Source: Hyphomonas oceanitis SCH89 (lineage in GTDB: Bacteria; Pseudomonadota; Alphaproteobacteria; Caulobacterales; Hyphomonadaceae). From it: a stretch of 64,000 nt of DNA. The notes under the pieces are model-generated. The model ran no database searches. It saw only the letters and a program-made list of their open reading frames with translations, and was not told the DNA's origin. A program made the position numbers and the translations under genes. Below, piece after piece: positions 34,578-44,562 of this stretch. The DNA lies in assembly GCF_000685295.1 (NCBI RefSeq), contig NZ_ARYL01000010.1, forward strand, positions 49,884-113,883, written 5' to 3'. Every line of letters begins with the position of its first letter. Position 1 is the first letter of the stretch.

Positions 34578-36176
34578 GTGACAGACAATTCGATTGCCGA
34601 CGGGCAGGATTACGACAAGACATTTCTGGGGCATCCGAGGGGGCTTTACGTCCTCTTCTTCACCGAGATGTGGGAGCGTTTCTCCTATTACGGTATGCGG
34701 GCCCTGCTGGTCCTCTACCTGACCAAGCATTTCCTGTTCGACCGTGAAGCGGCTTACGGCCTCTACGGCGCGTACACGACGCTCGTCTATATCACGCCGG
34801 TGATCGGCGGTTTCCTCGCGGACAGGTATCTCGGCGCCCGAAAGGCCGTCACCATCGGGGCGATCTTCCTCGTGCTTGGCCACCTCGGCATGGCGATCGA
34901 GGGCGATCCCGTCGCGGCCGGTGAGACGGCCGATCCAGGGGTGCTGAACATCTTTTATCTCAGCCTTGCGCTGATCATCGTGGGCGTCGGCTTTCTGAAG
35001 GCCAACATCTCCACGATTGTTGGCTCGCTTTATCCCAAGACGGATGCACGGCGCGATTCCGCCTTCACCATCTTCTATGTCGGTATCAACACAGGCGCCT
35101 TCCTCGGCGCATTGATCGCCGGCTATCTCGGCGAAGTCTATGGCTGGGCCTATGGATTTGGCGCGGCGGGCATCGGCATGTTGCTGGGTCTTGTCGTGTT
35201 CGTCTGGGGCAAGCCTGCCCTCAAAGGGGCAGGGGAGCCGAGCAATCCTGCGCTGCTGACCGACAAGATCATCGGTCCGCTCAGCCGCGAACACACGATC
35301 TGGGCTGGCGCGCTTGTGACCACGCTGATCGTCTGGTTCCTTGTGCGCAGCCAGGGCGCGGTCAACCTTCTGCTTCTCGCCTCCATGATCGTGACCTACC
35401 TGTTTATCGTCTGGCGCGCGGTGGCAAAGCTCAATCCGCACCAACGGAACCGGATCATCGTGGCGCTTGTGCTTATCTCGACGAACGTCCTGTTCTGGGG
35501 CCTGTTCGAGCAGGCGGGCTCGTCGCTGAACATCTTCACGGATGAGCATGTCGACCGGAACCTGTTGGGCTGGGAAGTGCCGGCTTCGATGTTCCAGTCG
35601 ATCAACGCGCTTTACATCATGACGCTTGGTCCGGTTTTCGCCGGGCTCTGGATATGGCTCAGCAAGAAGGGCTGGGAGCCAAGTGCGCCGATGAAGTTCG
35701 CACTGGCGCTGATGCAACTCGGTCTCGGCTTCCTTGTGCTGGTCTTCGGTGCTGCCGGTGACGGCCTGACGCCGGTCATCTTCATCTTCCTGATCTACCT
35801 GCTGCACACGACGGGCGAACTCTGCATGAGCCCGGTCGGCCTGTCGGCCATGACGCGCCTTTCGGTGACCTCGATGGTCGGTCTGATGATGGGCGCGTGG
35901 TTCCTGGCATCAGGTGCCGGTAACGCTGTTGCAGCCCTGATTGCGCAGGCGACGGCCTCCGGCGGTGAAGGTGTCGGGCAGGTGCTCGACGTTTATTCAA
36001 AGGTCGGCTGGTTTGCTATCGGCGTCGGCGTGCTGTTCGCGGTCGCCTCGCCCTTCCTGACAAAGATGATGCATCTCGCGACGCTCGAGGCAGACGATCT
36101 TTCCGAAGACGTCGGCACGGTGGACACGGGTGGATCGAACACCGATCCGGGCGCACCGGACAAAACCCTCGGCTAA
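34578..36176 (+). CDS. POT/PTR2-family proton-dependent oligopeptide transporter
   Basis: About 532 residues from the GTG at 34578, which has GGGAG 7-10 bases upstream; earlier ATGs at 34521 and 34542 give atypical basic N-termini. About 14 membrane segments. The PTR signature is clear: FFTEMWERFSYYGMRALLVL (ExxER motif) and FYLSLALIIVGVGFLKANIS. It takes up di- and tripeptides with protons, which suits the secreted S9 and S10 peptidases elsewhere in the window. A strong terminator follows. Confidence 0.92.
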   Translation: MTDNSIADGQDYDKTFLGHPRGLYVLFFTEMWERFSYYGMRALLVLYLTKHFLFDREAAYGLYGAYTTLVYITPVIGGFLADRYLGARKAVTIGAIFLVLGHLGMAIEGDPVAAGETADPGVLNIFYLSLALIIVGVGFLKANISTIVGSLYPKTDARRDSAFTIFYVGINTGAFLGALIAGYLGEVYGWAYGFGAAGIGMLLGLVVFVWGKPALKGAGEPSNPALLTDKIIGPLSREHTIWAGALVTTLIVWFLVRSQGAVNLLLLASMIVTYLFIVWRAVAKLNPHQRNRIIVALVLISTNVLFWGLFEQAGSSLNIFTDEHVDRNLLGWEVPASMFQSINALYIMTLGPVFAGLWIWLSKKGWEPSAPMKFALALMQLGLGFLVLVFGAAGDGLTPVIFIFLIYLLHTTGELCMSPVGLSAMTRLSVTSMVGLMMGAWFLASGAGNAVAALIAQATASGGEGVGQVLDVYSKVGWFAIGVGVLFAVASPFLTKMMHLATLEADDLSEDVGTVDTGGSNTDPGAPDKTLG

Positions 36177-36190
36177 CAGCCAGACAAAAC

Positions 36191-36222
36191 AAAAGGGCGG
36201 CCCGCAAAGGCCGCCCTTTTTT
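36191..36222 (+). terminator. Intrinsic terminator after the peptide transporter
   Basis: Stem AAAAGGGCGGCC / GGCCGCCCTTTT with a 6-base loop and a run of six T. As A-runs flank the other side it may also end the convergent rhodanese transcript. Confidence 0.9.
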
Positions 36223-36235
36223 AAGTTCGATGTGC

Positions 36236-36667
36236 CTATCGGTCCGGCGGGTTGAACGGGTCGGTCGGCAGGCCGCGCTTGATCCAGCCGTCGCCCGCGC
36301 CGAGGTGGCCAGCCATCCCTTCGGTCACGTTGAACACGTGGCCAAAGCCTTCAGCGGCCAGTCTCTGCGCCGCCGAGGTCGACCGCGTGCCAGACTTGCA
36401 GATTACGGCGACGGGCTGGTCGAGATCACCGAGTACGGCGCCGCGCGCCCGGGCCACAAAATCCGTATCCTGGAGGGTGGCACCCACGCTATCGCGCGGC
36501 ATGCCGGTCATCGCCCATTCCGACGGCGTGCGCACGTCGATCAGGACGAGTTCGCCCTTTTGGGACATCTTGTAGGCTGTATCGGCCGCCAGGGTCTCAA
36601 CATCTGCCATGGCCACACTGCCAAGGCTCATCGCCCCACAAGCCAATGCAAGGAATCGCAGTCTCAT
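36236..36667 (-). CDS. Periplasmic rhodanese-domain protein
   Basis: 143 residues with a signal peptide (MRLRFLALACGAMSLGSVAMA) and one rhodanese domain. The active-site loop is CKSGTRS with Cys90; IDVRTPSEW is the usual N-terminal motif. It probably carries or transfers sulfane sulfur, or acts as a thiol reductase, in the periplasm. It lies about 120 bases downstream of tldD on the same strand. Confidence 0.9.
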   Translation of the reverse strand: MRLRFLALACGAMSLGSVAMADVETLAADTAYKMSQKGELVLIDVRTPSEWAMTGMPRDSVGATLQDTDFVARARGAVLGDLDQPVAVICKSGTRSTSAAQRLAAEGFGHVFNVTEGMAGHLGAGDGWIKRGLPTDPFNPPDR

Positions 36668-36788
36668 TGCCGTATCTCACCCTCTACGCCGCGGCCGGGA
36701 TGCTTAACGAGCCCGGCGCCTAATGTGGCGATAAAGTGGCAAAACCCTCGCGGGGCCGCAAGAGTCAGTATGAATCCTAACGCGAATT

Positions 36789-38192
36789 TTATCCGGCGCC
36801 GCCCACAGTCAGGGCACCGACCTTGAGCGTTGGCTGGCCAACGCCCACAGGAACAGACTGTCCGGCCTTGCCGCAAACGCCAACGCCGTCATCCATGGCG
36901 AAGTCATTCCCGATCATTGAGACCTGCTGCAGAACTGTCGGCCCGTGGCCAATCAATGTCGCATTCTTGACCGGGGCGACGACCTTGCCGTTCTCGACGA
37001 GATAGGCCTCGGTGCACTGGAACACGAAATTGCCGGATGTGATGTCGACCTGACCGCCGCCGAAGTCCACGGCCCAGAGGCCGCGCTTGATGGAAGAGAC
37101 GATCTCGGCCGGATCCTTGTCGCCGCCGAGCATGACCGTGTTGGTCATGCGCGGCATGGTCTGCGCTTCATAGCTTTCGCGGCGGCCATTGCCGGTCGGC
37201 GCGACGCCCATGAGGCGAGCGTTCAGGCGGTCCTGCATATAACCTTTAAGGATGCCGTCCTCGATCAGTACGGTGCGCTGCGTAGGCGTGCCTTCATCGT
37301 CGAACGAGAGCGAGCCGCGGCGCGCCTCAATCGAGCCGTCGTCGATCACGGTGACGCCCTTGGCGGCCACCTGTTCGCCAATCCGGCCAGCATAGACACT
37401 GGTGCCCTTGCGGTTGAAGTCGCCTTCGAGGCCGTGGCCGACCGCTTCGTGCAGCAGTACGGCGGGCCAGCCTGGGCCAAGCACGACTTCCATGACACCC
37501 GCAGGCGTAGGGATGGACTGCAGGTTCACTGAGGCCTTGCCAAGTGCGCGGCGGACAAGGTCCTGCCAGCGACCGGGCTGGATCCACTCGTCATAAGCCG
37601 CGCGGCCTCCTGCGCCTGCGCTGGCCGATTCACGGCGGCCATTCTCTTCGAGAGTTACCGAGACGTTGAGGCGCACGAGCGGGCGCACGTCGGAGAAGAC
37701 TGCGCCGTCGGGACGAATGATGTCCACTTCCCGGTGGCTGCCGGCGAGCGAGACGGAGACCTGCACCACACGCGGGTCCAGCGCCCTTGTCCAGGCGTCG
37801 ATTTCCGCGAGCAGTCCGGTCTTGGCAGAGAAGTCAGGCGCAGAGGTCGGATCGATAGGCGCATAGAGGCGGCGATTTGTTGGCTGGGGGCCATCGGCGA
37901 GGCGGCCAGAGTAGCCGCGCTTGGCCTGAGAGGCCGTGAGCGCGCCGCGCTTGATGGCGTCGAGCGAGAGTTCAGAGCCGTAGCCGCTGCCTTGCGCTTC
38001 GCCTGCCACGACCCGCAGGCCGAAGCCCTGGTCGGTGTCGAAGGCGGCGGATTTCAGTCGGCCATCGTCGAACATGAAACTTTCAGAGCGCGAGCGCTCG
38101 ATGAAGAGGTCACCGTCATCGCCGCCGGAGACAGCGTCAGACAGGATATCCGCAGCGCGGGCGATATCGAAGGGTAAATCAGTCTGGGTCAT
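36789..38192 (-). CDS. tldD: TldD subunit of the TldD-TldE metalloprotease
   Basis: 467 residues. The catalytic subunit, with zinc motif HEAVGHGLEGD (His248, Glu249, His253). The N-terminal DGRLKSAAFDTDQGFGLRVV mirrors PmbA, and GNDFAMDDGVGVCGKAGQSVPVG at the end is typical. It works with TldE/PmbA (16681-18027) to degrade unfolded peptides through a narrow cavity. TldD upstream of the cox genes is a common alphaproteobacterial order. Confidence 0.95.
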   Translation of the reverse strand: MTQTDLPFDIARAADILSDAVSGGDDGDLFIERSRSESFMFDDGRLKSAAFDTDQGFGLRVVAGEAQGSGYGSELSLDAIKRGALTASQAKRGYSGRLADGPQPTNRRLYAPIDPTSAPDFSAKTGLLAEIDAWTRALDPRVVQVSVSLAGSHREVDIIRPDGAVFSDVRPLVRLNVSVTLEENGRRESASAGAGGRAAYDEWIQPGRWQDLVRRALGKASVNLQSIPTPAGVMEVVLGPGWPAVLLHEAVGHGLEGDFNRKGTSVYAGRIGEQVAAKGVTVIDDGSIEARRGSLSFDDEGTPTQRTVLIEDGILKGYMQDRLNARLMGVAPTGNGRRESYEAQTMPRMTNTVMLGGDKDPAEIVSSIKRGLWAVDFGGGQVDITSGNFVFQCTEAYLVENGKVVAPVKNATLIGHGPTVLQQVSMIGNDFAMDDGVGVCGKAGQSVPVGVGQPTLKVGALTVGGAG

Positions 38193-38240
38193 GCATCCTA
38201 GATGCGTGTGATTGTCCGCTGCAGCAAGTGCAAAGCCTGC

Positions 38241-39476
38241 TCAAGCCGTCTGCGGCGCAGTATCAGCTTCTGAGTTTGCTGAAGCAGGCTTCTCTTTCGC
38301 CGCTGTTTCCGCGTCCTTCGTCACCTTGCGTTTGGCGAGGGGGACGTCGCGCCGGAAGATGAATTTCAGGATGCGGCGGTCGGAACGTGAAAGATCGTCC
38401 CGGTCGGCGAGGAATTTCCCGAAGCTCGACATGCCGGGCACATTGTCGGACACCACTTTCATGGTCAGCAACATGGGCGTCGACAGCAGCATGCCCATGA
38501 ATGACCAGAGCCAGGCCCAGAGCGCGAAAGACACGAAGACGACAACAGCATTGAGCCTAAGGCGGCGGCCCACCATTACAGGGGTCACGAACTGGCCCTC
38601 GAAAGAGGTCAGCCCCCAATAGATGAAGGCTGGCAGGAGCGCCGCTGAAGCCGAATCGAAAGTGACGAGAGCGACGATGAACGAGATGCCGACACCGGCC
38701 ATCGCGCCGATATAAGGGATATAGTTCAGCAGGAATCCAGCGAGTCCGAACAGGAGCGGATCAGGCATGCCAAGCGCCCACATGGCAAGGCCGATGGCGA
38801 CGCCGAGCCCCATATTGATCAGCGTGATCGTGAGCAGGTAGACCGATAGCTGGTTCTCGATCGCTCGGGCGACGGCGAGCGCACGCCGTTTATCCTTGAG
38901 GGTCGGCATGACCTGGACCAGCTTCTCATAGAACAGGTCACCGGAGGCGATCAGGAAGAAAGCGAGCGTCAGGCAAATGATCATCTGGCCTGCAACGACG
39001 GGCATCTTGTCAGTGAATCCGGCCATGAAGCCAGGCTCACGGATGGTCACCGTATCCTTGGCGGGCTCCTTGGAGGCGATGTGCTCGATCTGCTCGGTGG
39101 CATCCATCACCGGCTGCACCGTTCCGGTCAGTTCCTTCAGCTTATCGCTGGCATCCTCGATCATTTGCGGTGCATCGGCGAGCCTGTGACTCGCGGCGCC
39201 GGAGACAAAATAGCCGAGCGTGCCAACAAATCCGAGGAGAGCGAGGAGGATGAGTGCTGCCGATACGCCGGAAGGGATCCCGATTCTGCCCAATGCACGT
39301 CGGACGGGGCTGAAGATCAGCGCCAGCATCATCGCGGTCACGATTGGTACAATAAGGCCCTGAGCCACGGTCAGTGTGCTCAGGGCCATGATCCAGAAAA
39401 TACCAACGAGCGCCCAGCTATGAGTAGCGGGCGCTCGCTTCGTTTCATCCGTCGAGGCGGACGATTGTGAGGTCAT
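38241..39476 (-). CDS. AI-2E/PerM-family membrane permease
   Basis: 411 residues with about eight membrane segments and a charged C-terminal tail ([16 protein letters not shown]). The family signature [30 protein letters not shown] and [12 protein letters not shown] are seen. Relatives were named for autoinducer-2 export, but many are Na/H or unknown transporters, so the substrate is open. Its ATG overlaps the stop of the DUF1328 gene (ATGA), so the two are coupled. Confidence 0.88.
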   Translation of the reverse strand: MTSQSSASTDETKRAPATHSWALVGIFWIMALSTLTVAQGLIVPIVTAMMLALIFSPVRRALGRIGIPSGVSAALILLALLGFVGTLGYFVSGAASHRLADAPQMIEDASDKLKELTGTVQPVMDATEQIEHIASKEPAKDTVTIREPGFMAGFTDKMPVVAGQMIICLTLAFFLIASGDLFYEKLVQVMPTLKDKRRALAVARAIENQLSVYLLTITLINMGLGVAIGLAMWALGMPDPLLFGLAGFLLNYIPYIGAMAGVGISFIVALVTFDSASAALLPAFIYWGLTSFEGQFVTPVMVGRRLRLNAVVVFVSFALWAWLWSFMGMLLSTPMLLTMKVVSDNVPGMSSFGKFLADRDDLSRSDRRILKFIFRRDVPLAKRKVTKDAETAAKEKPASANSEADTAPQTA

Positions 39477-39637
39477 CCCCTACGCAGGCCGCCGAAGATC
39501 AGCGAGACTACGAACAGGACAATGAAGATCAGTGCGAGCAGTTTCGCTATGCCAGCCGCAGTGCCGGCAATGCCGCCAAAACCAAGAACGGCCGCGACAA
39601 GCGCGACGACGAGAAAGATGATAGCCCAGCGCAACAT
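39473..39637 (-). CDS. DUF1328 (YtjA-type) small membrane protein
   Basis: 54 residues beginning [20 protein letters not shown] and ending in [11 protein letters not shown]: two hydrophobic helices around [13 protein letters not shown]. This matches the DUF1328/YtjA family of small stress-related inner-membrane proteins of unknown role. GGAAA precedes the ATG at 39637. The stop overlaps the permease start. Confidence 0.88.
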   Translation of the reverse strand: MLRWAIIFLVVALVAAVLGFGGIAGTAAGIAKLLALIFIVLFVVSLIFGGLRRG

Positions 39638-39748
39638 GGTGTTTCCTTTTCCATTATGAATTCTGAAAAAGGGAACGGCAGTTTGATGAATTGGTTCCAC
39701 GCAAAGGTTTAGAGAGCGCGATAAGATCGCCCATGCGCCGTCAGGCCT

Positions 39749-40303
39749 TCAGTTTGTCGAAATCTCGAAACGGGACATTTGCTTACGGGCAAGGTCCGAT
39801 TCGGGATTCAGCTCATCAGCCATCTTGAAGTCGAAATAGGCGCCCTGAATGTCACCTGTATTCTCCTTGGCGATCGCCCGATTGTAGAACGCCGCGTAGA
39901 GATCGTGTGAATTCAGTTCAATCGCCTTGTCGAGCGAGACAAGGGCTGAAGTGTAATCCTTGCGCAGGATGTGGGCGGCACCTTCATTGAGGTAGGTCGC
40001 GCCTTCTTCAGGACGCATCTGCTTGGCAATGTCATAATCGGAAAGCGCCGCATCGAGCCGGCCTGAGCGCATGCGAAGGACACCGCGATTCGTATAGGTT
40101 GCGGCCTTGTTGGTGATGTTCATCAGCTCGGCTTCGAGGGCCTTGGTGCAGATGTCTTCACCTTCGCGCGCCGACACACGCTGGTATTTGGCGGCTTCGT
40201 AACAGTCTTTGGATACGCCGCTGCCCAGAATGGCGACCTGGGCTGAAGCGAAAGGCGCTGACAGCGCGAATGCAAGTGAAGCGAGTACATATAGTTTAAC
40301 CAT
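39749..40303 (-). CDS. Exported tetratricopeptide-repeat protein
   Basis: 184 residues from the ATG at 40303, with GGGAG 7 bases upstream. Signal peptide MVKLYVLASLAFALSAPFAS followed by about three TPR units (YTNRGVLRMRSGRLDAALSDY, YLNEGAAHILRKDYTSALV, YAAFYNRAIAKENTGDIQ). TPRs mediate protein contacts, here in the periplasm. It is divergent from the cox operon; its partner is unknown. Confidence 0.82.
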   Translation of the reverse strand: MVKLYVLASLAFALSAPFASAQVAILGSGVSKDCYEAAKYQRVSAREGEDICTKALEAELMNITNKAATYTNRGVLRMRSGRLDAALSDYDIAKQMRPEEGATYLNEGAAHILRKDYTSALVSLDKAIELNSHDLYAAFYNRAIAKENTGDIQGAYFDFKMADELNPESDLARKQMSRFEISTN

Positions 40304-40456
40304 TGACGTCTCCCTATTCGTATTTTTCCTTACATTACCACGATTTCCCATATGCGACGAGCGCCTGCGACAATATTGAGCGCGAAAACTGCTGGGTTGC
40401 AGGGGCGGTCTGATATAGATACAGCGGAGCAATTCCAACGAGACGAGGATTCCTTC

Positions 40457-41458
40457 GTGCGACACTTTTTTGCCGCCCTGTGCGCTTCAATACTGGCTGC
40501 ACCGGCGTTTGCTGCCATTCCCCACGACGGTGCGCTCGGCTTCCAGCCAGCTGCAACCCGCATTGCAGAACGCATTCACTTCTTCCACAACGACTATGTC
40601 CTGTGGATCATCACGGCGATCACGATCTTCGTGTCCGTCCTGCTGGTCTGGGTCATGGTGCGTTACAATCGCAAGTCCAACCCGGTCTCGCGCAAGTTCA
40701 GTCACAACTCGCTGATCGAAGTGATCTGGACCATCGTTCCAGCGCTCATCCTTGTCGCGATTGCCGGCCTGTCCTTCCCGAACCTCTACTATCAGGACGT
40801 CGTGCCGAACCTCGACAAGATCAAGACCGAATCGGCAGAGCTTCTCGCTGACGGCAAGTCGGCCGAATATGAGCGTTACACGAAGAACTATTTCCCTGAT
40901 GCGGCCGAGAAGGGCTTCATCAACGTCAAGGCTCAGGGCAACCAGTGGAACTGGACCTACTCCTATCCTGACATTGTTGACGCCGATGGCGTTGCGCTGG
41001 AATTCGTTTCAAACGCTGTCCACAAGGGCACACCGGAAGACAAGCAGAAATACCAAGATTCCACGGGCCGCACGAACTATGATTCGCTGCCGCGTAACCT
41101 GGCCGTCGACTATCCGATGGTCATTCCGGCTGGTCGCTACATCCGCTACTACACCGCTGCTGCTGACGTGATCCACTCGTGGACCGTGCCGGCCTTTGGC
41201 GTGAAAACGGACGCTGTTCCCGGCCGCCTCAACGAGGGCTGGTTCCTGGTCGATGAGCCGGGCGTTTACTACGGCCAGTGTTCCGAACTGTGCGGTATCG
41301 ACCATGCCTACATGCCGATCGAGGTGCGCGTTGTTCCGCAGGCCCAGTTCGACCAGTGGGCTCAGCTGATGCTCGCAGGCGACTATGAAGGCGCCTATTC
41401 AGCGGTCCAGACCATCGCCGCCATTGAGCCGAGCACCAAGCTCGCTGCCAACCACTAA
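40457..41458 (+). CDS. ctaC: Cytochrome c oxidase subunit II
   Basis: About 333 residues from the GTG at 40457 with ACGAGGA upstream. Signal peptide (VRHFFAALCASILAAPAFA), two membrane helices, then a periplasmic cupredoxin domain. The CuA site is readable as CSELCGIDHAYM with the first His in VIHSW. It accepts electrons from cytochrome c and passes them to subunit I. An insertion between the second helix and the cupredoxin core (KTESAELLADGKSAEYERY) makes it longer than the E. coli type. First gene of the oxidase operon. Confidence 0.96.
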   Translation: MRHFFAALCASILAAPAFAAIPHDGALGFQPAATRIAERIHFFHNDYVLWIITAITIFVSVLLVWVMVRYNRKSNPVSRKFSHNSLIEVIWTIVPALILVAIAGLSFPNLYYQDVVPNLDKIKTESAELLADGKSAEYERYTKNYFPDAAEKGFINVKAQGNQWNWTYSYPDIVDADGVALEFVSNAVHKGTPEDKQKYQDSTGRTNYDSLPRNLAVDYPMVIPAGRYIRYYTAAADVIHSWTVPAFGVKTDAVPGRLNEGWFLVDEPGVYYGQCSELCGIDHAYMPIEVRVVPQAQFDQWAQLMLAGDYEGAYSAVQTIAAIEPSTKLAANH

Positions 41459-41483
41459 GCTTTGAGAGAAGAGTAGATACGCC

Positions 41484-43166
41484 ATGCCAATGGATGAAAT
41501 CGCCCTCGACCATCACCACGATGCCCACGACCACAAGCCAGGCTTCTTCAAGCGCTGGTTCCTGTCGACCAACCACAAGGACATCGGCACACTCTACCTC
41601 ATCTTCGCGATGTGTGCGGGGGTTGTCGGTTACACGCTGTCAGGTCTGATCCGCTGGGAACTGGCTGAGCCGGGCATCGGCCCTATGCTCTGGATCGTCG
41701 AGCACCTGCAAGGCGTGCAGGGCGATGCGGCTATTACGCATGCCAAGCAGTTCTACAACACGGTCATCACCTATCACGGCCTAATCATGATCTTCTTCAT
41801 GGTCATGCCTGCCCTTATCGGTGGTTTCGGCAACTGGTTCGTGCCGCTGATGATCGGCGCGCCGGACATGGCCTTCCCTCGCATGAACAACATCTCTTTC
41901 TGGATGACGGTTGCTGCGTTTGTCCTGGCCTGTATCTCGATGACGGTTCCCGGCAACTCGGCCGGTAATGGTTTCGGTGGTGGCTGGGTGCTCTATCCGC
42001 CGCTCTCGTCGACGACCGGCCACCCCGGCCCGGCCATGGACGTGCTGATCCTGTCGCTCCATACGGCCGGCATCGCGTCCATCCTTGGCGCCATCAACTT
42101 CATCGTCACCATCCTGAACATGCGCGCCCCTGGCATGACCATGCACAAGATGCCGCTGTTCGCCTGGGGCGTTCTCGTCACGGCCGTGCTGCTTCTCCTG
42201 TCGCTGCCTGTCCTGGCGGGTGCGCTGACCATGCTGCTGACCGACCGTAACTTCGGCTCGCAATTCTTCAATCCGGCCGGCGGCGGCGACCCCGTCATGT
42301 TCCAGCACCTGTTCTGGTTCTTCGGTCACCCTGAAGTCTACATCATGATCCTGCCGGCTTTCGGCATCGTCAGCCACATTGTCTCGACCTTCTCCAAGAA
42401 GCCGATCTTCGGTTATCTCGGCATGGCCTATGCCATGGTGTCGATCGGCGTCATCGGCTTCGTCGTGTGGGCTCACCACATGTACACAGTCGGCATGAAC
42501 GTGGACCTGAAGGCCTACTTCATCGCGGCCACCATGGTCATCGCGGTGCCCACCGGCATCAAGATCTTCTCGTGGATCGCCACGATGTGGGGCGGCTCCA
42601 TGGAGTTCAAGGTCCCGATGCTCTGGGCCATCGGCTTCATCTTCCTGTTCACCGTTGGCGGTGTGACGGGTGTGGTTCTGGCCAACGCCGGTATCGACCA
42701 CGCCCTGCACGACACCTATTACGTCGTGGCGCACTTCCACTACGTGCTGTCGCTCGGCGCCGTGTTCGGCCTCTTCGCTGGATGGTATTACTGGTTCGAG
42801 AAGATGTTCGGCATCAAGTACAATGGCTTCCTCGGCGGCCTGCACTTCTGGCTGATGTTTGTGGGTTCGAACGTTCTGTTCTTCCCGCAGCACTTCCTCG
42901 GTCTCCAAGGCATGCCACGCCGCTACATCGACTATGCAGACGGCTTCCACACCTGGCACTTCGTGTCGTCCATCGGTTACGCCATCACGCTCGTCGGCAC
43001 GCTGGTCTTCTTCATCGGCCTCATTGAAGCCGTGGTCCGCCGCCGCAAGGGTGAAGCCAACCCATGGGGTGAGGGCGCCACGACGCTGGAATGGACGCTG
43101 CCTTCGCCGCCACCATTCCACCAGTTCAACGAACTGCCCCACGTTACGAACAAGGGCGGCCACTAA
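41484..43166 (+). CDS. ctaD: Cytochrome c oxidase subunit I
   Basis: 560 residues and 12 membrane helices, carrying haem a, haem a3 and CuB. Marks: a His-rich N-terminus (DHHHDAHDH), [14 protein letters not shown], the low-spin haem His in [11 protein letters not shown], the K/D-channel region [10 protein letters not shown] (CuB ligand His and cross-linked Tyr), and [10 protein letters not shown] (haem ligands). It reduces O2 to water and pumps protons. The A1-type D-channel pattern (GNWFVPL) is present. Confidence 0.98.
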   Translation: MPMDEIALDHHHDAHDHKPGFFKRWFLSTNHKDIGTLYLIFAMCAGVVGYTLSGLIRWELAEPGIGPMLWIVEHLQGVQGDAAITHAKQFYNTVITYHGLIMIFFMVMPALIGGFGNWFVPLMIGAPDMAFPRMNNISFWMTVAAFVLACISMTVPGNSAGNGFGGGWVLYPPLSSTTGHPGPAMDVLILSLHTAGIASILGAINFIVTILNMRAPGMTMHKMPLFAWGVLVTAVLLLLSLPVLAGALTMLLTDRNFGSQFFNPAGGGDPVMFQHLFWFFGHPEVYIMILPAFGIVSHIVSTFSKKPIFGYLGMAYAMVSIGVIGFVVWAHHMYTVGMNVDLKAYFIAATMVIAVPTGIKIFSWIATMWGGSMEFKVPMLWAIGFIFLFTVGGVTGVVLANAGIDHALHDTYYVVAHFHYVLSLGAVFGLFAGWYYWFEKMFGIKYNGFLGGLHFWLMFVGSNVLFFPQHFLGLQGMPRRYIDYADGFHTWHFVSSIGYAITLVGTLVFFIGLIEAVVRRRKGEANPWGEGATTLEWTLPSPPPFHQFNELPHVTNKGGH

Positions 43167-43280
43167 TTCGCCCTCGCCGCGGTTTGGCTTCGGCACCGTG
43201 GCAGGCCCAAATCACGAAGCGGCCCTGCGCTGAAAAGGCGTATGGGCCGTTTCGCTTGAATGCCCCATAAGGCTCCGACC

Positions 43281-44234
43281 ATGACAGACGCACCCGCCAC
43301 ACCTGCAAAGCGCTACGCCACCGCGAGCGACTATGTGAACCTGATGAAGCCGCGCATCATGATGCTCGTCGTCTTCACGGCGGCGGCTGGCCTGATTGCG
43401 GCCTCCAGCGCCACGCATACGCCGATCAATCCACTGATGGCCGTTATTGCGCTGCTTGCGGTTGCGCTTGGATCGGGCGCGGCTGGCGCGATCAACATGT
43501 GGTTCGACTCCGATATCGACGCGATCATGACGCGCACCGCGACACGCCCCATCCCATCTGGCGCCGTGCCGCGCGAAGAGGCGATTGCCATGGGACTCAT
43601 CATGTCCGGCGTCTCGGTCATGCTGATGTGGCTCGCGTCCAACTGGCTGGCGGCGGCGCTGCTCGCCTTTTCCATCTTCTATTATGGCGTCATCTACACA
43701 ATGTGGCTGAAGCGCTCGACGCCGCAGAACATCGTCATCGGTGGCGGGGCAGGGGCATTCCCGCCAGTTATTGGCTGGGCTGCCGTCACGGGCAATACGC
43801 CGCTCGACGCTTGGATCCTGTTCGCCATCATCTTCTTCTGGACGCCGCCGCACTTCTGGGCGCTCAGCCTGCTGGCCCATGGCGAATACGAGAAGGCGGG
43901 TGTGCCGATGCTGCCGGTCACGCATGGCGCCAAGGCCACCCGTCTGCAGATGCTTATCTACACGATCCTGCTCGTACCGCTCGCGCTTGCGCCTGTGGTG
44001 ACGGGCCTTGGTGGCTGGATATATGCCGTCACGGCCGGTGTGCTTGGGGCCGTCTTCCTCTCCTATGCCGTGCGGGTTTTCCTGTCCAAGGCAGGCGACG
44101 ATGACTGCACCGGCGCCGAGAAGAAACTGGCCCGGTCCATGTTCCTGTTCTCGATCCTCTATCTCTTCGTCGTGTTTGCCGCGCTGATCCTTGAACACGC
44201 GACCGGATTGTATTTTGCCGTAAAGGGCTTCTGA
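43281..44234 (+). CDS. ctaB: Protohaem IX farnesyltransferase (haem O synthase)
   Basis: 317 residues from the ATG at 43281, with AAGG 8 bases upstream; the ATG at 43260 adds 7 residues. It farnesylates haem B to haem O, the precursor of haem A for subunit I. The UbiA-fold Asp motif is seen as NMWFDSDIDAIMTRTATRPI, with 7-9 membrane segments. It sits directly after ctaD and one base before the small CoxF-like gene, in the usual order. Confidence 0.95.
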   Translation: MTDAPATPAKRYATASDYVNLMKPRIMMLVVFTAAAGLIAASSATHTPINPLMAVIALLAVALGSGAAGAINMWFDSDIDAIMTRTATRPIPSGAVPREEAIAMGLIMSGVSVMLMWLASNWLAAALLAFSIFYYGVIYTMWLKRSTPQNIVIGGGAGAFPPVIGWAAVTGNTPLDAWILFAIIFFWTPPHFWALSLLAHGEYEKAGVPMLPVTHGAKATRLQMLIYTILLVPLALAPVVTGLGGWIYAVTAGVLGAVFLSYAVRVFLSKAGDDDCTGAEKKLARSMFLFSILYLFVVFAALILEHATGLYFAVKGF

Positions 44235-44235
44235 G

Positions 44236-44562
44236 ATGACGGATTCCAAAGAGCCCTATGAGGGCGAGTTCATCCCGGCCGCGCACCTGACGCCGGAAGC
44301 GGTCGCTGCCCGCAAGAAACGCAATCTCTGGCTCGGCCTTGCCCTGCTGGGCTTTGTTGTTCTCGTGGCCATCACCACAATGATCCGCCTGGCAAACGCC
44401 AATCTCAGCGAAGGCGCTGGCTTCTATTACAGCAATAGCGGCGGGAGCGCGCGCGAAGACGAGCGCATGCCGATTGATGACCAGCCGGCCCTTCCGCCGG
44501 GCATGACGCAGGACCAGGCCGCGCCGCCTCCCGGTCTGGAGCCTGAAGGATCGCCAGAATGA
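44236..44562 (+). CDS. Small CoxF-like membrane protein of the oxidase operon
   Basis: 108 residues: a charged N-terminus, the conserved RKKRNLWLGLALLGFVVLVA helix, then a long Pro/Gly/acidic periplasmic tail ending PPGLEPEGSPE. A protein with this N-terminal pattern is normally found between ctaB and ctaG in alphaproteobacteria; the role in oxidase biogenesis is unproven. Its stop overlaps the ctaG start (ATGA). Confidence 0.75.
   Translation: MTDSKEPYEGEFIPAAHLTPEAVAARKKRNLWLGLALLGFVVLVAITTMIRLANANLSEGAGFYYSNSGGSAREDERMPIDDQPALPPGMTQDQAAPPPGLEPEGSPE

Noticed and set aside
34551..35807. 418-codon minus-strand frame across the peptide transporter
   Set aside because: Antisense shadow; charged low-complexity composition, no domain.
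36664..36876. 70-codon minus-strand frame between rhodanese and tldD with several CxxC-like pairs
   Set aside because: It overlaps the tldD 3' end in another frame and lacks a ribosome site; the Cys residues arise from repetitive codons.
41781..43196. 471-codon minus-strand frame across ctaD
   Set aside because: Antisense shadow of subunit I; low-complexity Glu/His/Arg composition.
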